This document shows, one piece after another, positions 35,026-44,166 of a stretch of 55,603 nt of DNA. The notes beneath the pieces were generated by a model, which had not been told where the DNA came from, searched no databases, and saw only the letters and a program-made list of their open reading frames with translations. How positions within the stretch are numbered: the stretch's first letter is position 1; each line of letters begins with the position of its first letter. The stretch is taken from contig JAHLLR010000031.1 in NCBI GenBank assembly GCA_020444075.1, forward strand, positions 1 through 55,603, given 5' to 3'. Both the position numbers and the translations under genes were made by a program. Origin of the DNA: Deltaproteobacteria bacterium. Lineage in GTDB: Bacteria > Desulfobacterota > Desulfobacteria > Desulfobacterales > Desulfosarcinaceae.

Positions 35026-36651
35026 TCACGGTTTTCCTATGATTTTGCCGCTGCAGCCGCGTTGCAGGAGGGTGAACCCTTCGGAGGCTTCCGGCGCTAT
35101 GATCGCAGTGATCCGCATGTGATCTTCAAGGCGGGTCTGCGCCGTCGGCACAAATTCAAGCCCTCCTTCGACACACCGGATAAGCAGACAGCCGGGCGGC
35201 AGGCCAAGCATCCTCACTTCCTGGCCGGCAAAGGGGGCGCCCTGCTCGATTTCGAAGTCAACCACCATCGGTTCTTTGATGCTCATGTGAGTGCCGTCGC
35301 GAACCAGGTCGCGTTCTAACAATGCTTCATAGATGGGCAGATCTTTAAGCCACTCGGCAACGGCATAGGCGCAAAAACAACTGATTAGCAGCGGCAGCAT
35401 TTGTTGGTAGTCTCCTGTCATTTCAATGATCAGGACGACGCTGGTCAGCGGCGCACGCACGATCGCTGCGAAATACGCCGCCATGCCGACGACGGCGAAG
35501 ACGCCCGGTTCAGGCGCGATGGCCGGTGAATAATGGTGGGTGATTTGGCCGATTGCGAGACCCAAGAGTGCGCCGAGGGCGAGCAAAGGTGAAAAAATAC
35601 CACCCGAAGCGCCGGTCCCGTAGCTGGAGATCGTCAGGAAAAACCGGACTGCAAATAAAAATGGAATAGCCGTCAATGCCAGTTTACCGCTGAGAACCAC
35701 TACGGCAAGCGTCTGCCCGCCGCCGATCGCGATCGGAAAAAACCAGCCCACCATCCCGACAATTGCCCCGATGGCTGCCGCGATGCCAAGTTTGGATCCG
35801 CCCTGGAAACGGTCAAACAGCCTCAATGTACCCATTAATCCGCGATTGAAGAGAACGCCCAGCAGGCCCGCGAGAAGGCCAAGCAAAGCGAAGATGGGTA
35901 ATGCGGCGATGGGAGGCGCCGGATAATTGGGGACGATAAAAACGGGGAGATCGCTGGACAGGAGGCGGACCACGATGTCGGCAATGGCGGCGGCGAGGAA
36001 GGCGGCCCCAAACACAAAGGGGTGAAAATCGCGTTGGATTTCTTCGAGAGCGAACATGACGCCTGCCAACGGCGCATTGAACGCCGCTGCAAGACCCGCC
36101 CCGGCCCCGGCTGTGATCAAGGTTCGTTGTTCGCGGGGCGGTGCTTTAAACATTCTGGAGATGGCAGCACCGGCAGCACCACCCATCTGAACGGTGGGAC
36201 CTTCGCGACCCAAGGCCAGCCCGCCGCCAATTGCCAATGCGCCGGCAATAAACTTAACGGGCAGGACACGTGCCCATTTTAACGGTCGCAAACGGTGCAG
36301 TGCGGCTTTTAAATGGGGAATGCCGCTGCCGCTCGTTTCTGGTGCCAAGCGGATCACGAGCAGGACGGATAATATTGCCCCCGTCATGCTGAAGAGTAAG
36401 GGAAAAACACAACCCCACAGGGAAAATTGATGCGACCAGGTCACCAGCGCGTTGCGCAACGTGTCAGCGCCGGCGAGCACGGCACGGAAAAGAGCGGCAA
36501 TCAAACCCGCGCCCAGTCCAACCAGTGCTGCACGCGGAAACAGATGCTGCCGCTGATGCCGCACAATGAGGTCTTCCTGGATTTCGGAAAGGGGTCCCGT
36601 TCGTGACGTGGTGGGGTCAGAGGATGGCGCTTCGATGGGTTTTTTCTGCAT
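35026..36651 (-). CDS. clcA: ClC-family chloride channel/H+ antiporter with C-terminal regulatory domain
   Basis: 541-aa ClC protein. Selectivity motifs GSGIP (108-112), GREGPTVQMGG (gating Glu150) and GTGASGGIFSP are present. EE at 203-204 in FALEEIQRDF corresponds to the internal proton glutamate of exchangers, so 2Cl-/H+ exchange is more likely than a pure channel. A C-terminal domain (about 450-541) resembles a TrkA-C ligand-binding domain rather than CBS. Convergent with mscS. A leftover cls 3' end lies 20 bases upstream of its start. Confidence 0.93.
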   Translation of the reverse strand: MQKKPIEAPSSDPTTSRTGPLSEIQEDLIVRHQRQHLFPRAALVGLGAGLIAALFRAVLAGADTLRNALVTWSHQFSLWGCVFPLLFSMTGAILSVLLVIRLAPETSGSGIPHLKAALHRLRPLKWARVLPVKFIAGALAIGGGLALGREGPTVQMGGAAGAAISRMFKAPPREQRTLITAGAGAGLAAAFNAPLAGVMFALEEIQRDFHPFVFGAAFLAAAIADIVVRLLSSDLPVFIVPNYPAPPIAALPIFALLGLLAGLLGVLFNRGLMGTLRLFDRFQGGSKLGIAAAIGAIVGMVGWFFPIAIGGGQTLAVVVLSGKLALTAIPFLFAVRFFLTISSYGTGASGGIFSPLLALGALLGLAIGQITHHYSPAIAPEPGVFAVVGMAAYFAAIVRAPLTSVVLIIEMTGDYQQMLPLLISCFCAYAVAEWLKDLPIYEALLERDLVRDGTHMSIKEPMVVDFEIEQGAPFAGQEVRMLGLPPGCLLIRCVEGGLEFVPTAQTRLEDHMRITAIIAPEASEGFTLLQRGCSGKIIGKP

Positions 36652-36671
36652 AGGAAATTCCGCCCGGACTT

Positions 36672-36743
36672 TTACAACAACGGCGCAAAAAGCCTGCCCA
36701 CGCTTTCAGCAAGTCCGAACGATCTATTATGTTGGCGTTTTCG
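36672..36743 (-). pseudogene. 3' fragment of a second cardiolipin synthase gene
   Basis: On the minus strand this encodes RSFGLAESVGRLFAPLL and a TAA, matching the last residues of Cls at 25265 (RSFGLIESVGRLFAPLL) with one difference. A few upstream residues also align (RQH-N against RQP-K). It ends where the 231-bp repeat copy B begins, so kup and the rest of cls have been deleted from a duplicated segment. Confidence 0.8.
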
Positions 36744-36971
36744 GGCCGGACCGCCATAAGGCGAGCGGCACCGACAGATAGAACCCGCGCATGCCATCGG
36801 AAATGATGTCCCATGAAAATGTTGCTGATAGTGGCGCCGAAAAGGAAAATACTCACCAGATAAAAGATTCCTGACGCCAACCTATGCTATCCGCCCCTTT
36901 GGGTGCAACAAGAAAAAATGCGTTGTTGTGATCCTGACGGTTCTTATAGTTGTTCTTGCCATCGCCCTGAT
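36741..36971. repeat. 231-bp direct repeat, copy B
   Basis: Near-identical to 28896-29126. At its left end it is fused to the cls 3' fragment; at its right end sequence diverges after the cctgat common to both copies. The stretch 36972-37133 up to the histidine kinase shows no recognisable gene. Confidence 0.9.
36923..36950 (+). promoter_or_regulatory. Possible promoter inside repeat copy B
   Basis: Same TTGTTG-16-TATAGT arrangement as in copy A, pointing at the histidine kinase gene about 180 bases downstream. Tentative for the same reason (weak -35). Confidence 0.25.
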
Positions 36972-37133
36972 TGTAGGGTTCAAAGAATTAAAGCGGTTGC
37001 AGCGCCTGAGGGCAGAAAAAAGATGGGGCGGTTGCGCTTCGGGTGGATTTGGCGCTATAAAATAGCAATCGCAAAATGCAGGAACATCTTTCCGGCAGCT
37101 CCGAAAAGACTTTAACTTAAGATAGCGATCCCC

Positions 37134-38924
37134 ATGCAGCAATTCGTCGGCATCAGTTTGAAAACAAGGCTTTACCTGCTGGTTCTGGCAGCCTTTATCC
37201 CGGTGGCGATCCTCATCGTTTATGTTGCCGAAGAACAGAAAACGATTGAGACGGACGCCATTTTGAACAAGACTATGCTGCTGGCGCAGGCGGCCACCGA
37301 TGCGGAGTCCCAGCAGCTGGAATCCACCCGCAATCTGCTGGTGTCCGTGGCTGCCGCCTTTCATGCGGCCGGCGGTCAAACCGGCCGGCTCTCCGGCCTC
37401 CTGGCCGACCTGCTCGGCCATGCCGAGGGCTATGCGGCGTTTGGCATCGTCGATCCTGCCGGCCACCTGCTGGCCGGCAGCGACCCCACCCAAACGGAGA
37501 AAGACTTTGGCGACCGGGACTGGTTCGCCGCCAGCATCGCGCAGAAAAGCGTGAACATGGGCCAGTATCATGGCGAGCATATCAACGGGGAACCGGTGGC
37601 CTATTTCGCACGGCCCATCCTTGACAGGACTAAAAAAATCGTGGCCGTGGTCTTTGCAGCCCTTAACCTGGACAGGATGAACCGAAATATTTTCAGTCAG
37701 TTGAAAGATCTGCCCAAGGGATCCCGACTGACCCTTTTGGATGAAACCCGGAAAATGCTGGGCTATGATGTGGACGCGGGCCGATGGACCGTTCCGCAGC
37801 ATATAGATCCGGCTCTGCTGCAGCAGATTGTCAGCCGGCCGTCGGGTACCCTCGTTGCCGCCGATGAGAACGGAAAGCCGCAGATCTATGCCTTTGCCCA
37901 CCTGGAAAGCGCCTTCCGGAATCGCCGGATCTCGGTTGTCCTGGCGATTCCCCAAAAGCTGGCCATGGCCGCTTCAAAACGCATTTTCACCCGCAATCTG
38001 GCGCTTCTGGCCATCTCGGCGCTGATGGCCGTCCTGTTCATCTGGTGGGCGGCCGACGTTTTTATCCTCCGGCGGGTCGGGGCGATGGTCCGGGCCAGTC
38101 GGCGGCTGGCCGCCGGCGATCTGCGGGCGCGCATCGGTCCCATCGGCGTTCGCGACGAACTGAGTCACCTGGCCGGGGTGTTCGACGAAATGGCCGCATC
38201 GCTGCAAATGCGCATCGAACGCGAAGAACAGGTGATGGTCTCCTTGAAGCACTCCCGGGAGCAGCTTCGCCGGCTGTCCGCCTATCAGAACGAGGTCCGT
38301 GAACAGGAGCGCATCCGCATCGCCCGCGAGATTCACGACCAGCTGGGCCAGTCGCTGACTATTCTCAACATGGATCTCTCCTGGATGAAAAAACACATGC
38401 CGGCGGCAGACCCCGCGATGGATGAGAAGATGGATGCCATGTCCCGGGTGATCCAGGATGCCCTGGAAAACCTGCATGCGGTCACCGCTGACCTGCGGCC
38501 GGTGATTCTGGATGACTTCGGGCTGGCCGCCGCGATCGAATGGCAGGCCGACGCGTTCACCCGGCGCAGCGGGATCGGCTGCCGCCTGGAGAACAACGGT
38601 TTCGAGCCGGACCTTTCAAAGGAACAGGCCACCGCCCTTTTTCGCATTTTTCAGGAAACCCTGACCAATATCATGCGCCATGCCGGGGCCGACGATGTGG
38701 TTGTCCGTCTGGAAGAACGCGACGGCGGGCTTTTTTTTCAGATTGCCGACAACGGGCGCGGCATCACCGAGGATGAAATCAACGCCCCCAATGCCTTTGG
38801 TCTGCTCGGTATCCGAGAAAGACTCTATCCGTTTGGCGGTCGGGTCGCCTTCGAGGGCCGACCCGGCCGCGGAACCCGCGTGACCATCCGACTGCCCCTA
38901 TCCCCGGAAGGAGACACCCCATGA
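37134..38924 (+). CDS. Sensor histidine kinase (NarL-type) with Cache-like sensor and HAMP
   Basis: 596-aa membrane sensor. A first helix at about 10-31 and a second near 288-308 enclose a periplasmic domain of about 255 residues that looks like a double Cache sensor. HAMP (about 308-362) and a HisKA_3 dimerisation domain with phospho-His401 in AREIHDQLGQSL follow. The C-terminal ATPase has LRPVILDDFGL, NIMRHAG, DNGRG and FGLLGIRERLYPFGG. Its TGA overlaps the ATG of the response regulator, so the two are coupled. The signal is unknown. Confidence 0.93.
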   Translation: MQQFVGISLKTRLYLLVLAAFIPVAILIVYVAEEQKTIETDAILNKTMLLAQAATDAESQQLESTRNLLVSVAAAFHAAGGQTGRLSGLLADLLGHAEGYAAFGIVDPAGHLLAGSDPTQTEKDFGDRDWFAASIAQKSVNMGQYHGEHINGEPVAYFARPILDRTKKIVAVVFAALNLDRMNRNIFSQLKDLPKGSRLTLLDETRKMLGYDVDAGRWTVPQHIDPALLQQIVSRPSGTLVAADENGKPQIYAFAHLESAFRNRRISVVLAIPQKLAMAASKRIFTRNLALLAISALMAVLFIWWAADVFILRRVGAMVRASRRLAAGDLRARIGPIGVRDELSHLAGVFDEMAASLQMRIEREEQVMVSLKHSREQLRRLSAYQNEVREQERIRIAREIHDQLGQSLTILNMDLSWMKKHMPAADPAMDEKMDAMSRVIQDALENLHAVTADLRPVILDDFGLAAAIEWQADAFTRRSGIGCRLENNGFEPDLSKEQATALFRIFQETLTNIMRHAGADDVVVRLEERDGGLFFQIADNGRGITEDEINAPNAFGLLGIRERLYPFGGRVAFEGRPGRGTRVTIRLPLSPEGDTP

Positions 38925-39553
38925 TCCAGGTTATCATCGCCGACGATCATCCGATCGTGCGCGCCGGATTGAAACAGATCATCATGGAAGATGCCGGTAT
39001 CACCGTGGCCGGCGAAGCCGAAAACGGCAACGACCTGCTGGCCCAGGTGCGTCGTCGGGATTACGACGTCATCCTTCTGGATCTCACCATGCCGGGCATG
39101 GACGGGCTGGATGTGCTCAAACAGCTCAAGATCGAAAAACCCCACATCCCGGTGGTCATCCTGACCATCCACCCGGAATCCCAGTACGCCCTGAGAATAT
39201 TGAAAGCCGGGGCGTCCGGCTACCTGACCAAGGCAAGCGCCGACGATGAACTGATCGAGGCCATCCACAAGGTGCATCGCGGCGGCAAGTACATCAACCC
39301 GTCCCTGGCCGAGAAAATTGCCTTTGCCCTGGACCAGGATACGCGCCAACTGCCCCATGAAGCCCTTTCCGACCGCGAATACCAGGTCCTGTGCCTGATC
39401 GGCAGCGGCAAGACGGTCTCCCAGGTCGCCGACGGGCTGGCCTTGAGCGTCAAGACGGTGAGCACGTACCGCGCCCGCATTCTGGAGAAGATGCACATGG
39501 AGAACAACGCCGAACTGATCCACTACGCCATCCAGAACGGGTTGGTGGAGTGA
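38921..39553 (+). CDS. LuxR/NarL-family response regulator
   Basis: 210 aa with an N-terminal receiver (phospho-acceptor Asp54 in ILLDLTMPGMDG, Lys in YLTKASADDEL) and a C-terminal LuxR-type helix-turn-helix (about 145-205, LSDREYQVLCLIGSGK and LSVKTVSTYRARILEKM). It is the partner of the kinase overlapping it by 4 bases. Likely targets are the downstream solo receiver, Usp, H+-ATPase and SulP genes on the same strand; this is inferred from position. Confidence 0.95.
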   Translation: MIQVIIADDHPIVRAGLKQIIMEDAGITVAGEAENGNDLLAQVRRRDYDVILLDLTMPGMDGLDVLKQLKIEKPHIPVVILTIHPESQYALRILKAGASGYLTKASADDELIEAIHKVHRGGKYINPSLAEKIAFALDQDTRQLPHEALSDREYQVLCLIGSGKTVSQVADGLALSVKTVSTYRARILEKMHMENNAELIHYAIQNGLVE

Positions 39554-39762
39554 ACATCCCGCCGACTTATATTCTGAGGATTCGGAACCGCTGACCCCCC
39601 GCAGAAACCGGGTGAAAGATGCCGCCTCCGGGCGGACACCCCTGCTGTCGGACAAACACCGACACGAACTCCCGCCCGCCTCCTACATCAAGATCAGACA
39701 GCCGCCGATTTTCCTCCCGGTCCCCAGCCCTTATTATGCAATCAGAGAAAAGGAAGAGCCCG

Positions 39763-40128
39763 ATGAAACAGGTATTGATCATAGACGATGCTCCACGGAT
39801 CCGCGAACGGATTGCAGCGCTTCTGGCCGAATCCCGGGAGATCCGGGTCATCGGCCAGGCCGGCAGCGGCCGCGACGCCATCGATGCGGTTCAGCGCCTG
39901 AGACCCGACACCGTCATTCTCGATATCGGCCTTCCCGACACAAGCGGAATCGAACTGCTCAAGGCCTTCAAAACCAGTTATCCGGAAATGACCGTCATCA
40001 TGCTGACCAACTTTGACAATGCCCGTTACCGGCAGCTGTGTCGCCGTCTGGGCGCCGATCATTTCCTGAGCAAGACAATGGAATTCGAAAAAATCGTCGA
40101 TGCGGTCATCGACAACCCGGCGCACTGA
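39763..40128 (+). CDS. Stand-alone receiver domain protein
   Basis: 121 aa, only a CheY-like receiver. Acidic pocket DD at 8-9, phospho-Asp54 in VILDIGLPD, Thr in MLTNFDN and Lys in FLSKTMEF are all present. The ATG at 39763 has AAAGGAAGAG upstream; the frame extends to 39619 but without protein character. With no output domain it may act as a phosphate sink or protein-protein regulator for the adjacent kinase. Confidence 0.9.
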   Translation: MKQVLIIDDAPRIRERIAALLAESREIRVIGQAGSGRDAIDAVQRLRPDTVILDIGLPDTSGIELLKAFKTSYPEMTVIMLTNFDNARYRQLCRRLGADHFLSKTMEFEKIVDAVIDNPAH

Positions 40129-40161
40129 ATCACACTGTGCGCCCAACGAAAGGAGTACGTT

Positions 40162-40599
40162 ATGGAAACCTTCACCAACATCCTCGTCGTCAGCCGTTCC
40201 ACCCAGCATTGCATCAAGGTGCTGCGCACCGGAATCGCCCTGGCCCGTAAATTCGACGCCCGGCTGCATGTCCTGCATATCATCCACGATCCTTTCAGCC
40301 TCAACGGCTGGAATCTTCCGGTCCCGTCCCTGGATGAAGAATACCAATCCATGGTTGCCAATGCGCGTGTCGAACTGGATCGACTGGTGCAGGCCGAAAA
40401 AGCCGAAGGGCTGGTGATTAACGAATGGGTTAAAGACGGCAATCCGGTCGATGCCATTCAGGCGACGGCCGAAAGCGAAAACGTGGATCTGATCATCATG
40501 CTGGCCCATAAAGAGGGCCGCCTTGAACACTTCCTGTTCGGCAGGACCAACGATGCCATTATCCGTCGGCTGCCGGCCACATTGATGCTGGTCAGGTAA
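40162..40599 (+). CDS. Universal stress protein, single domain
   Basis: 145 aa UspA fold: starts FTNILVVSRSTQHCIKVL, ends ATLMLVR. The usual G-x2-G-x9-G loop is changed to AHKEGRLEHFLFGRTNDAII, so nucleotide binding may differ. AAAGGAG precedes the ATG. It sits 33 bases after the solo receiver and 14 bases before the H+-ATPase gene, so it is probably in the same operon. Confidence 0.9.
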   Translation: METFTNILVVSRSTQHCIKVLRTGIALARKFDARLHVLHIIHDPFSLNGWNLPVPSLDEEYQSMVANARVELDRLVQAEKAEGLVINEWVKDGNPVDAIQATAESENVDLIIMLAHKEGRLEHFLFGRTNDAIIRRLPATLMLVR

Positions 40600-40613
40600 G
40601 GAGAAATAAAATC

Positions 40614-43127
40614 ATGGACGAAAAACAGATTGGGGCGAAAGTCGCCCAACAGACACCGACCGGGGAACTGATGCGACAGCTGAACGCCACGGCGCAGGGC
40701 CTCTCAACCGAGGAGGCCCGGCAACGGCTGGAACGATTCGGAGCCAATGAAATCACGGAGAAGACCACCCGTCCGATCATCCAGTTTCTGGGCTACCTGT
40801 GGGGGCCGATCCCCTGGATGATCGAGGCGGCGGCGATTCTTTCCCTCGTCGTCCACCATTGGGTCGATTTGGGCATCATTGTCACCCTGCTGCTGTTCAA
40901 CGCCGGGGTGGGCTTCTGGCAGGCGTATCAGGCCGGCAATGCCGTGGCCGCACTGAAGAAGCAGCTGGCCCTGAAAAGCCGGGTGCTGCGCGACGGCACC
41001 TGGCAGCCGCTGAACGCCCGCGAACTGGTTCCCGGCGACATCATCCGCCTGCGGGCCGGGGATATCATTCCGGCCGATGCCAAACTCATCGACGGCGACT
41101 ACCTGAGCGTTGACCAGTCGGCCCTTACCGGCGAATCCCTGCCCGCCGCTAAGGAGAAGGACGATGGGGTCTACTCGGGCTCCATTGCCAAACAGGGGGA
41201 GATGATCGCCCTGGTCACCACCACCGGCGCCCAGACCTATTTCGGGCGCACCGCCAGGCTGGTGGAAGGCGCCGGCCAGGCCTCCCACTTCCAGAAAGCC
41301 GTTCTGCAGATCGGCGACTATCTTATCTATCTCAGCCTCGGCCTGGTGGCGGTGCTCGTGATCGTGCAGCTCTTCCGCGGATCCAGTTTCACGGAGCTGC
41401 TTCAGTTCGCCCTGATCCTCACCGTGGCCTCGATCCCAGTGGCCATGCCGGCCGTACTCTCGGTAACCATGGCCGTGGGGGCCGTGGTCCTGTCAAAAAT
41501 GAAGGCCATTGTCTCCCGTCTGGAATCGGTCGAGGAGATGGCGGGTATGGATATCCTCTGTTCGGACAAAACCGGGACGCTCACCCAGAACCGCCTCACC
41601 CTGGGTGAACCGCAGATCTTCGACGGCGGCGACGCCAATCGACTGATCCTGACCGCGGCCCTGGCCTCCAAGGCTGAAAACAACGACAGCATCGATTCGG
41701 CGGTGATCGACGCCCTCGACGACCCCGGCGCGCTGGACGGATTCAAATCCCTGGCCTTCAAGCCCTTCGATCCGGTAGGCAAACGTACCGAAGCGACGGT
41801 CAGCGACAAAAACGGCCGCCGGTTCAAAGTGACCAAGGGCGCACCCCAGGTGATCATGGATCTGGCCGGCCTCGATCGGCAGACCCGCAAAAAGGCCGAC
41901 ACGGTGGTCGACGGGCTGGCCCGGAAAGGCCAGCGCACCCTGGGGGTGGCGCGCACCCAGGGAGAGGACGGTCCATGGCAGTTCATGGGCATCCTGCCGC
42001 TGTTCGATCCGCCGCGCGAGGATTCCGCCGAAACCATCGCCAAGGCCCAGGAGCATGGCATTCAGGTCAAGATGGTGACCGGCGACAACCTGGCCATAGC
42101 CCGGGAGATCGCCGGCAAGCTCGGGCTGGGCCGGAATATCCAGAACGCCGACCGGCTGCTGAGCGAAGACCGGTCTTCGGACGACGACCTGGCTGCCCGC
42201 ACCGAAGCGGCCGACGGCTTCGCCCAGGTTTTTCCCGAACACAAGTTCAGAATCGTCAAGGCGCTGCAGGACAAAGGTCATATCGTCGGCATGACCGGGG
42301 ACGGCGTCAACGACGCCCCGGCCCTGAAACAGGCCGATGTGGGCATCGCCGTCAGCGGGGCCACCGATGCGGCCCGGGCGGCGGCCGATCTGGTTCTGAC
42401 GGCGCCTGGCCTGTCGGTGCTGGTGAGCGCCGTGGAGGAGGCGCGCCGCATTTTCGAACGCATGAACAGCTATGCCGTCTACCGCATCACGGAGACCATC
42501 CGCATCATGATTTTCGTGGTCCTGGCGATGGTCGTCTTCAACTTCTACCCGATCACGGCCATCATGATCATCCTGCTGGCCTTTCTCAACGATATACCGA
42601 TCATGACCATCGCCTACGACCACACAGGGCTGGAGCCCGGACCGGTGGCCTGGGACATGCACCGGATCATCGCCGTCTCGTCGGTCATGGGCCTGACCGG
42701 CGTGGCCGGCAGTTTTCTGATGCTCTACATCGCCCTCAACCTGCTGCATCTGGGCATCCCCCAGGTCCAGACCTACATTTTTCTGAAGATGGCCGTTTCC
42801 GGGCACCTGACCCTCTTCGTGGCCCGCAGCAAAGGTTTCTTCCTGAAAAAACCCTATCCGGCGCCGGTGATGATCTGGTCGGCCCTGGCCACCAAGGTGA
42901 TCGGCACCCTCCTGGCCGCCTATGGTTTCGGTCTGATCACTCCCATCCACTGGAGCGAAATCGCCCTGATCTGGGGGTATTCGATCGTCTGGGCCTTTTT
43001 GACCGATTGGACCAAGACGATGGTTTACCGGCATTTCAATCTGCGCGGCCAACGCCATGAGCAGTTCCTGGAAACCGTCCATCACCCCCTGACACCGCAT
43101 TCCACGCATGGCGGGGTTCATCCGTAA
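40614..43127 (+). CDS. Plasma-membrane-type H+-exporting P-type ATPase (P3A)
   Basis: 837-aa P-type ATPase resembling the PMA family of plants, fungi and some bacteria. The actuator motif is TGES (near 172-175), the phospho-Asp318 lies in CSDKTGTLT, and MTGDGVNDAPALK the hinge. Ten membrane segments are expected. Helix 4 IPVAMPAVLS fits proton rather than Ca2+ or Cu+ pumps. It would expel protons to defend cytosolic pH, in line with Kup and ClC in the window. Confidence 0.94.
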   Translation: MDEKQIGAKVAQQTPTGELMRQLNATAQGLSTEEARQRLERFGANEITEKTTRPIIQFLGYLWGPIPWMIEAAAILSLVVHHWVDLGIIVTLLLFNAGVGFWQAYQAGNAVAALKKQLALKSRVLRDGTWQPLNARELVPGDIIRLRAGDIIPADAKLIDGDYLSVDQSALTGESLPAAKEKDDGVYSGSIAKQGEMIALVTTTGAQTYFGRTARLVEGAGQASHFQKAVLQIGDYLIYLSLGLVAVLVIVQLFRGSSFTELLQFALILTVASIPVAMPAVLSVTMAVGAVVLSKMKAIVSRLESVEEMAGMDILCSDKTGTLTQNRLTLGEPQIFDGGDANRLILTAALASKAENNDSIDSAVIDALDDPGALDGFKSLAFKPFDPVGKRTEATVSDKNGRRFKVTKGAPQVIMDLAGLDRQTRKKADTVVDGLARKGQRTLGVARTQGEDGPWQFMGILPLFDPPREDSAETIAKAQEHGIQVKMVTGDNLAIAREIAGKLGLGRNIQNADRLLSEDRSSDDDLAARTEAADGFAQVFPEHKFRIVKALQDKGHIVGMTGDGVNDAPALKQADVGIAVSGATDAARAAADLVLTAPGLSVLVSAVEEARRIFERMNSYAVYRITETIRIMIFVVLAMVVFNFYPITAIMIILLAFLNDIPIMTIAYDHTGLEPGPVAWDMHRIIAVSSVMGLTGVAGSFLMLYIALNLLHLGIPQVQTYIFLKMAVSGHLTLFVARSKGFFLKKPYPAPVMIWSALATKVIGTLLAAYGFGLITPIHWSEIALIWGYSIVWAFLTDWTKTMVYRHFNLRGQRHEQFLETVHHPLTPHSTHGGVHP

Positions 43128-43170
43128 ATATCCCGGGAGAGGATGTCTTTCTCGGTCGTTTCATTCCAAT

Positions 43171-43201
43171 CAGCGCCCCGCGTGTTCTCAGCGGGGCGCT
43201 G
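43171..43201. other. 11-bp GC-rich hairpin between H+-ATPase and unknown membrane protein
   Basis: CAGCGCCCCGC and GCGGGGCGCTG form a perfect 11-bp stem with a 9-base loop. No T-run follows, so it may partly terminate, stabilise the upstream mRNA 3' end or set the ratio of the two genes. Confidence 0.5.
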
Positions 43202-43230
43202 CATCGAGCAAGGGAGCCACCGGCAAGCTT

Positions 43231-44013
43231 ATGGAACTCATTCGAAAACGCAACCGTCTCATCGGTTTATATCTTTCAGTCCTTTTGGTCCTCCTGCTCT
43301 GTGTGAGCGCCACCCCGCTGTTGGTCCGGCACGGGCTCTCCTTCAACCGCCGCCTCATCATCGAAGAGGAGACCCTTGAAACCGTCCTGATCATCACGCT
43401 GTTCGGTATTTCCTTTCTGATTCTGAGGAGTTTCCTGCATACCCTCGAGGCTTACCAGCGGGCCGTGAACCAGGTCGGTAAAGAGAAGTCCAGACTGGTG
43501 TCGCGACTGGCCGAGGCATTCAGCTACATCGGCAAGGTGAATATAGAGATCCATGAGATCGAGTCCGTGCTGTGCGGGGTGGCATGCTATCCCAAGAGCA
43601 AAAGAGAATTCAGACAGGTTGTCGATGGGTTGACTGCCAAGGCCATGACCGTTGCCGCCGCCCCATGGCTGGTTGTCCGCATGATCGACCGGCACAGCGG
43701 ACATACCGTCAACGAGCACGCTGTTCAGCGCCCCCAAGCGGATCTGCCCTCGGTCACCATGGGCAACCGGTCGATCCTCGACGGCCACCGGGTCGAGGGA
43801 CTGCAGACGATCGGTATGCGCAAGCAGAATCTTGACCTGCTGACGGTTTTCATCCTGCCCGAAGCCGTCATTTCCGAAGAGCGAACCGTTCTGCTCACCG
43901 CCATCCTCAACCAGATCGAAATGCTCTTCCTGCTCCACCGATCCGGCTGTCTCCGTCAGCCCTTTAAAAACGACGACATTGAAAAGGAGCCTGGTCATGA
44001 TTCCGATCACTGA
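43231..44013 (+). CDS. Unknown membrane protein with two N-terminal helices
   Basis: No family recognised. The ATG at 43231 gives 260 aa; the frame is open back to 43108 but that part overlaps the ATPase gene and the hairpin. Two hydrophobic helices (about 11-31 and 50-66) are followed by a coiled-coil stretch and a soluble domain of about 150 residues with cysteines in LCGVACYPKSKREF. The topology resembles the input part of a sensor without a kinase. It lies between the H+-ATPase and SulP genes. Confidence 0.7.
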   Translation: MELIRKRNRLIGLYLSVLLVLLLCVSATPLLVRHGLSFNRRLIIEEETLETVLIITLFGISFLILRSFLHTLEAYQRAVNQVGKEKSRLVSRLAEAFSYIGKVNIEIHEIESVLCGVACYPKSKREFRQVVDGLTAKAMTVAAAPWLVVRMIDRHSGHTVNEHAVQRPQADLPSVTMGNRSILDGHRVEGLQTIGMRKQNLDLLTVFILPEAVISEERTVLLTAILNQIEMLFLLHRSGCLRQPFKNDDIEKEPGHDSDH

Positions 44014-44166
44014 AATCCATCCCATGCGGGTTCGTGATATGTTATCTGACAATCTTGTTTGATTCTTTTGTCCGATTTCTGTTAGGTTAAGACCACTTTC
44101 AAAAGCTAATTTGGGTGTGCCCGGCCTGGAGGGACAACAACCAACGCCAATTCGGAAACCGAATCC

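Noticed and set aside
41493-43121. 542-codon open frame opposite the H+-ATPase gene
   Set aside because: Shadow of the P-type ATPase; low-complexity His/Gly/Asp-rich translation and no ribosome site.
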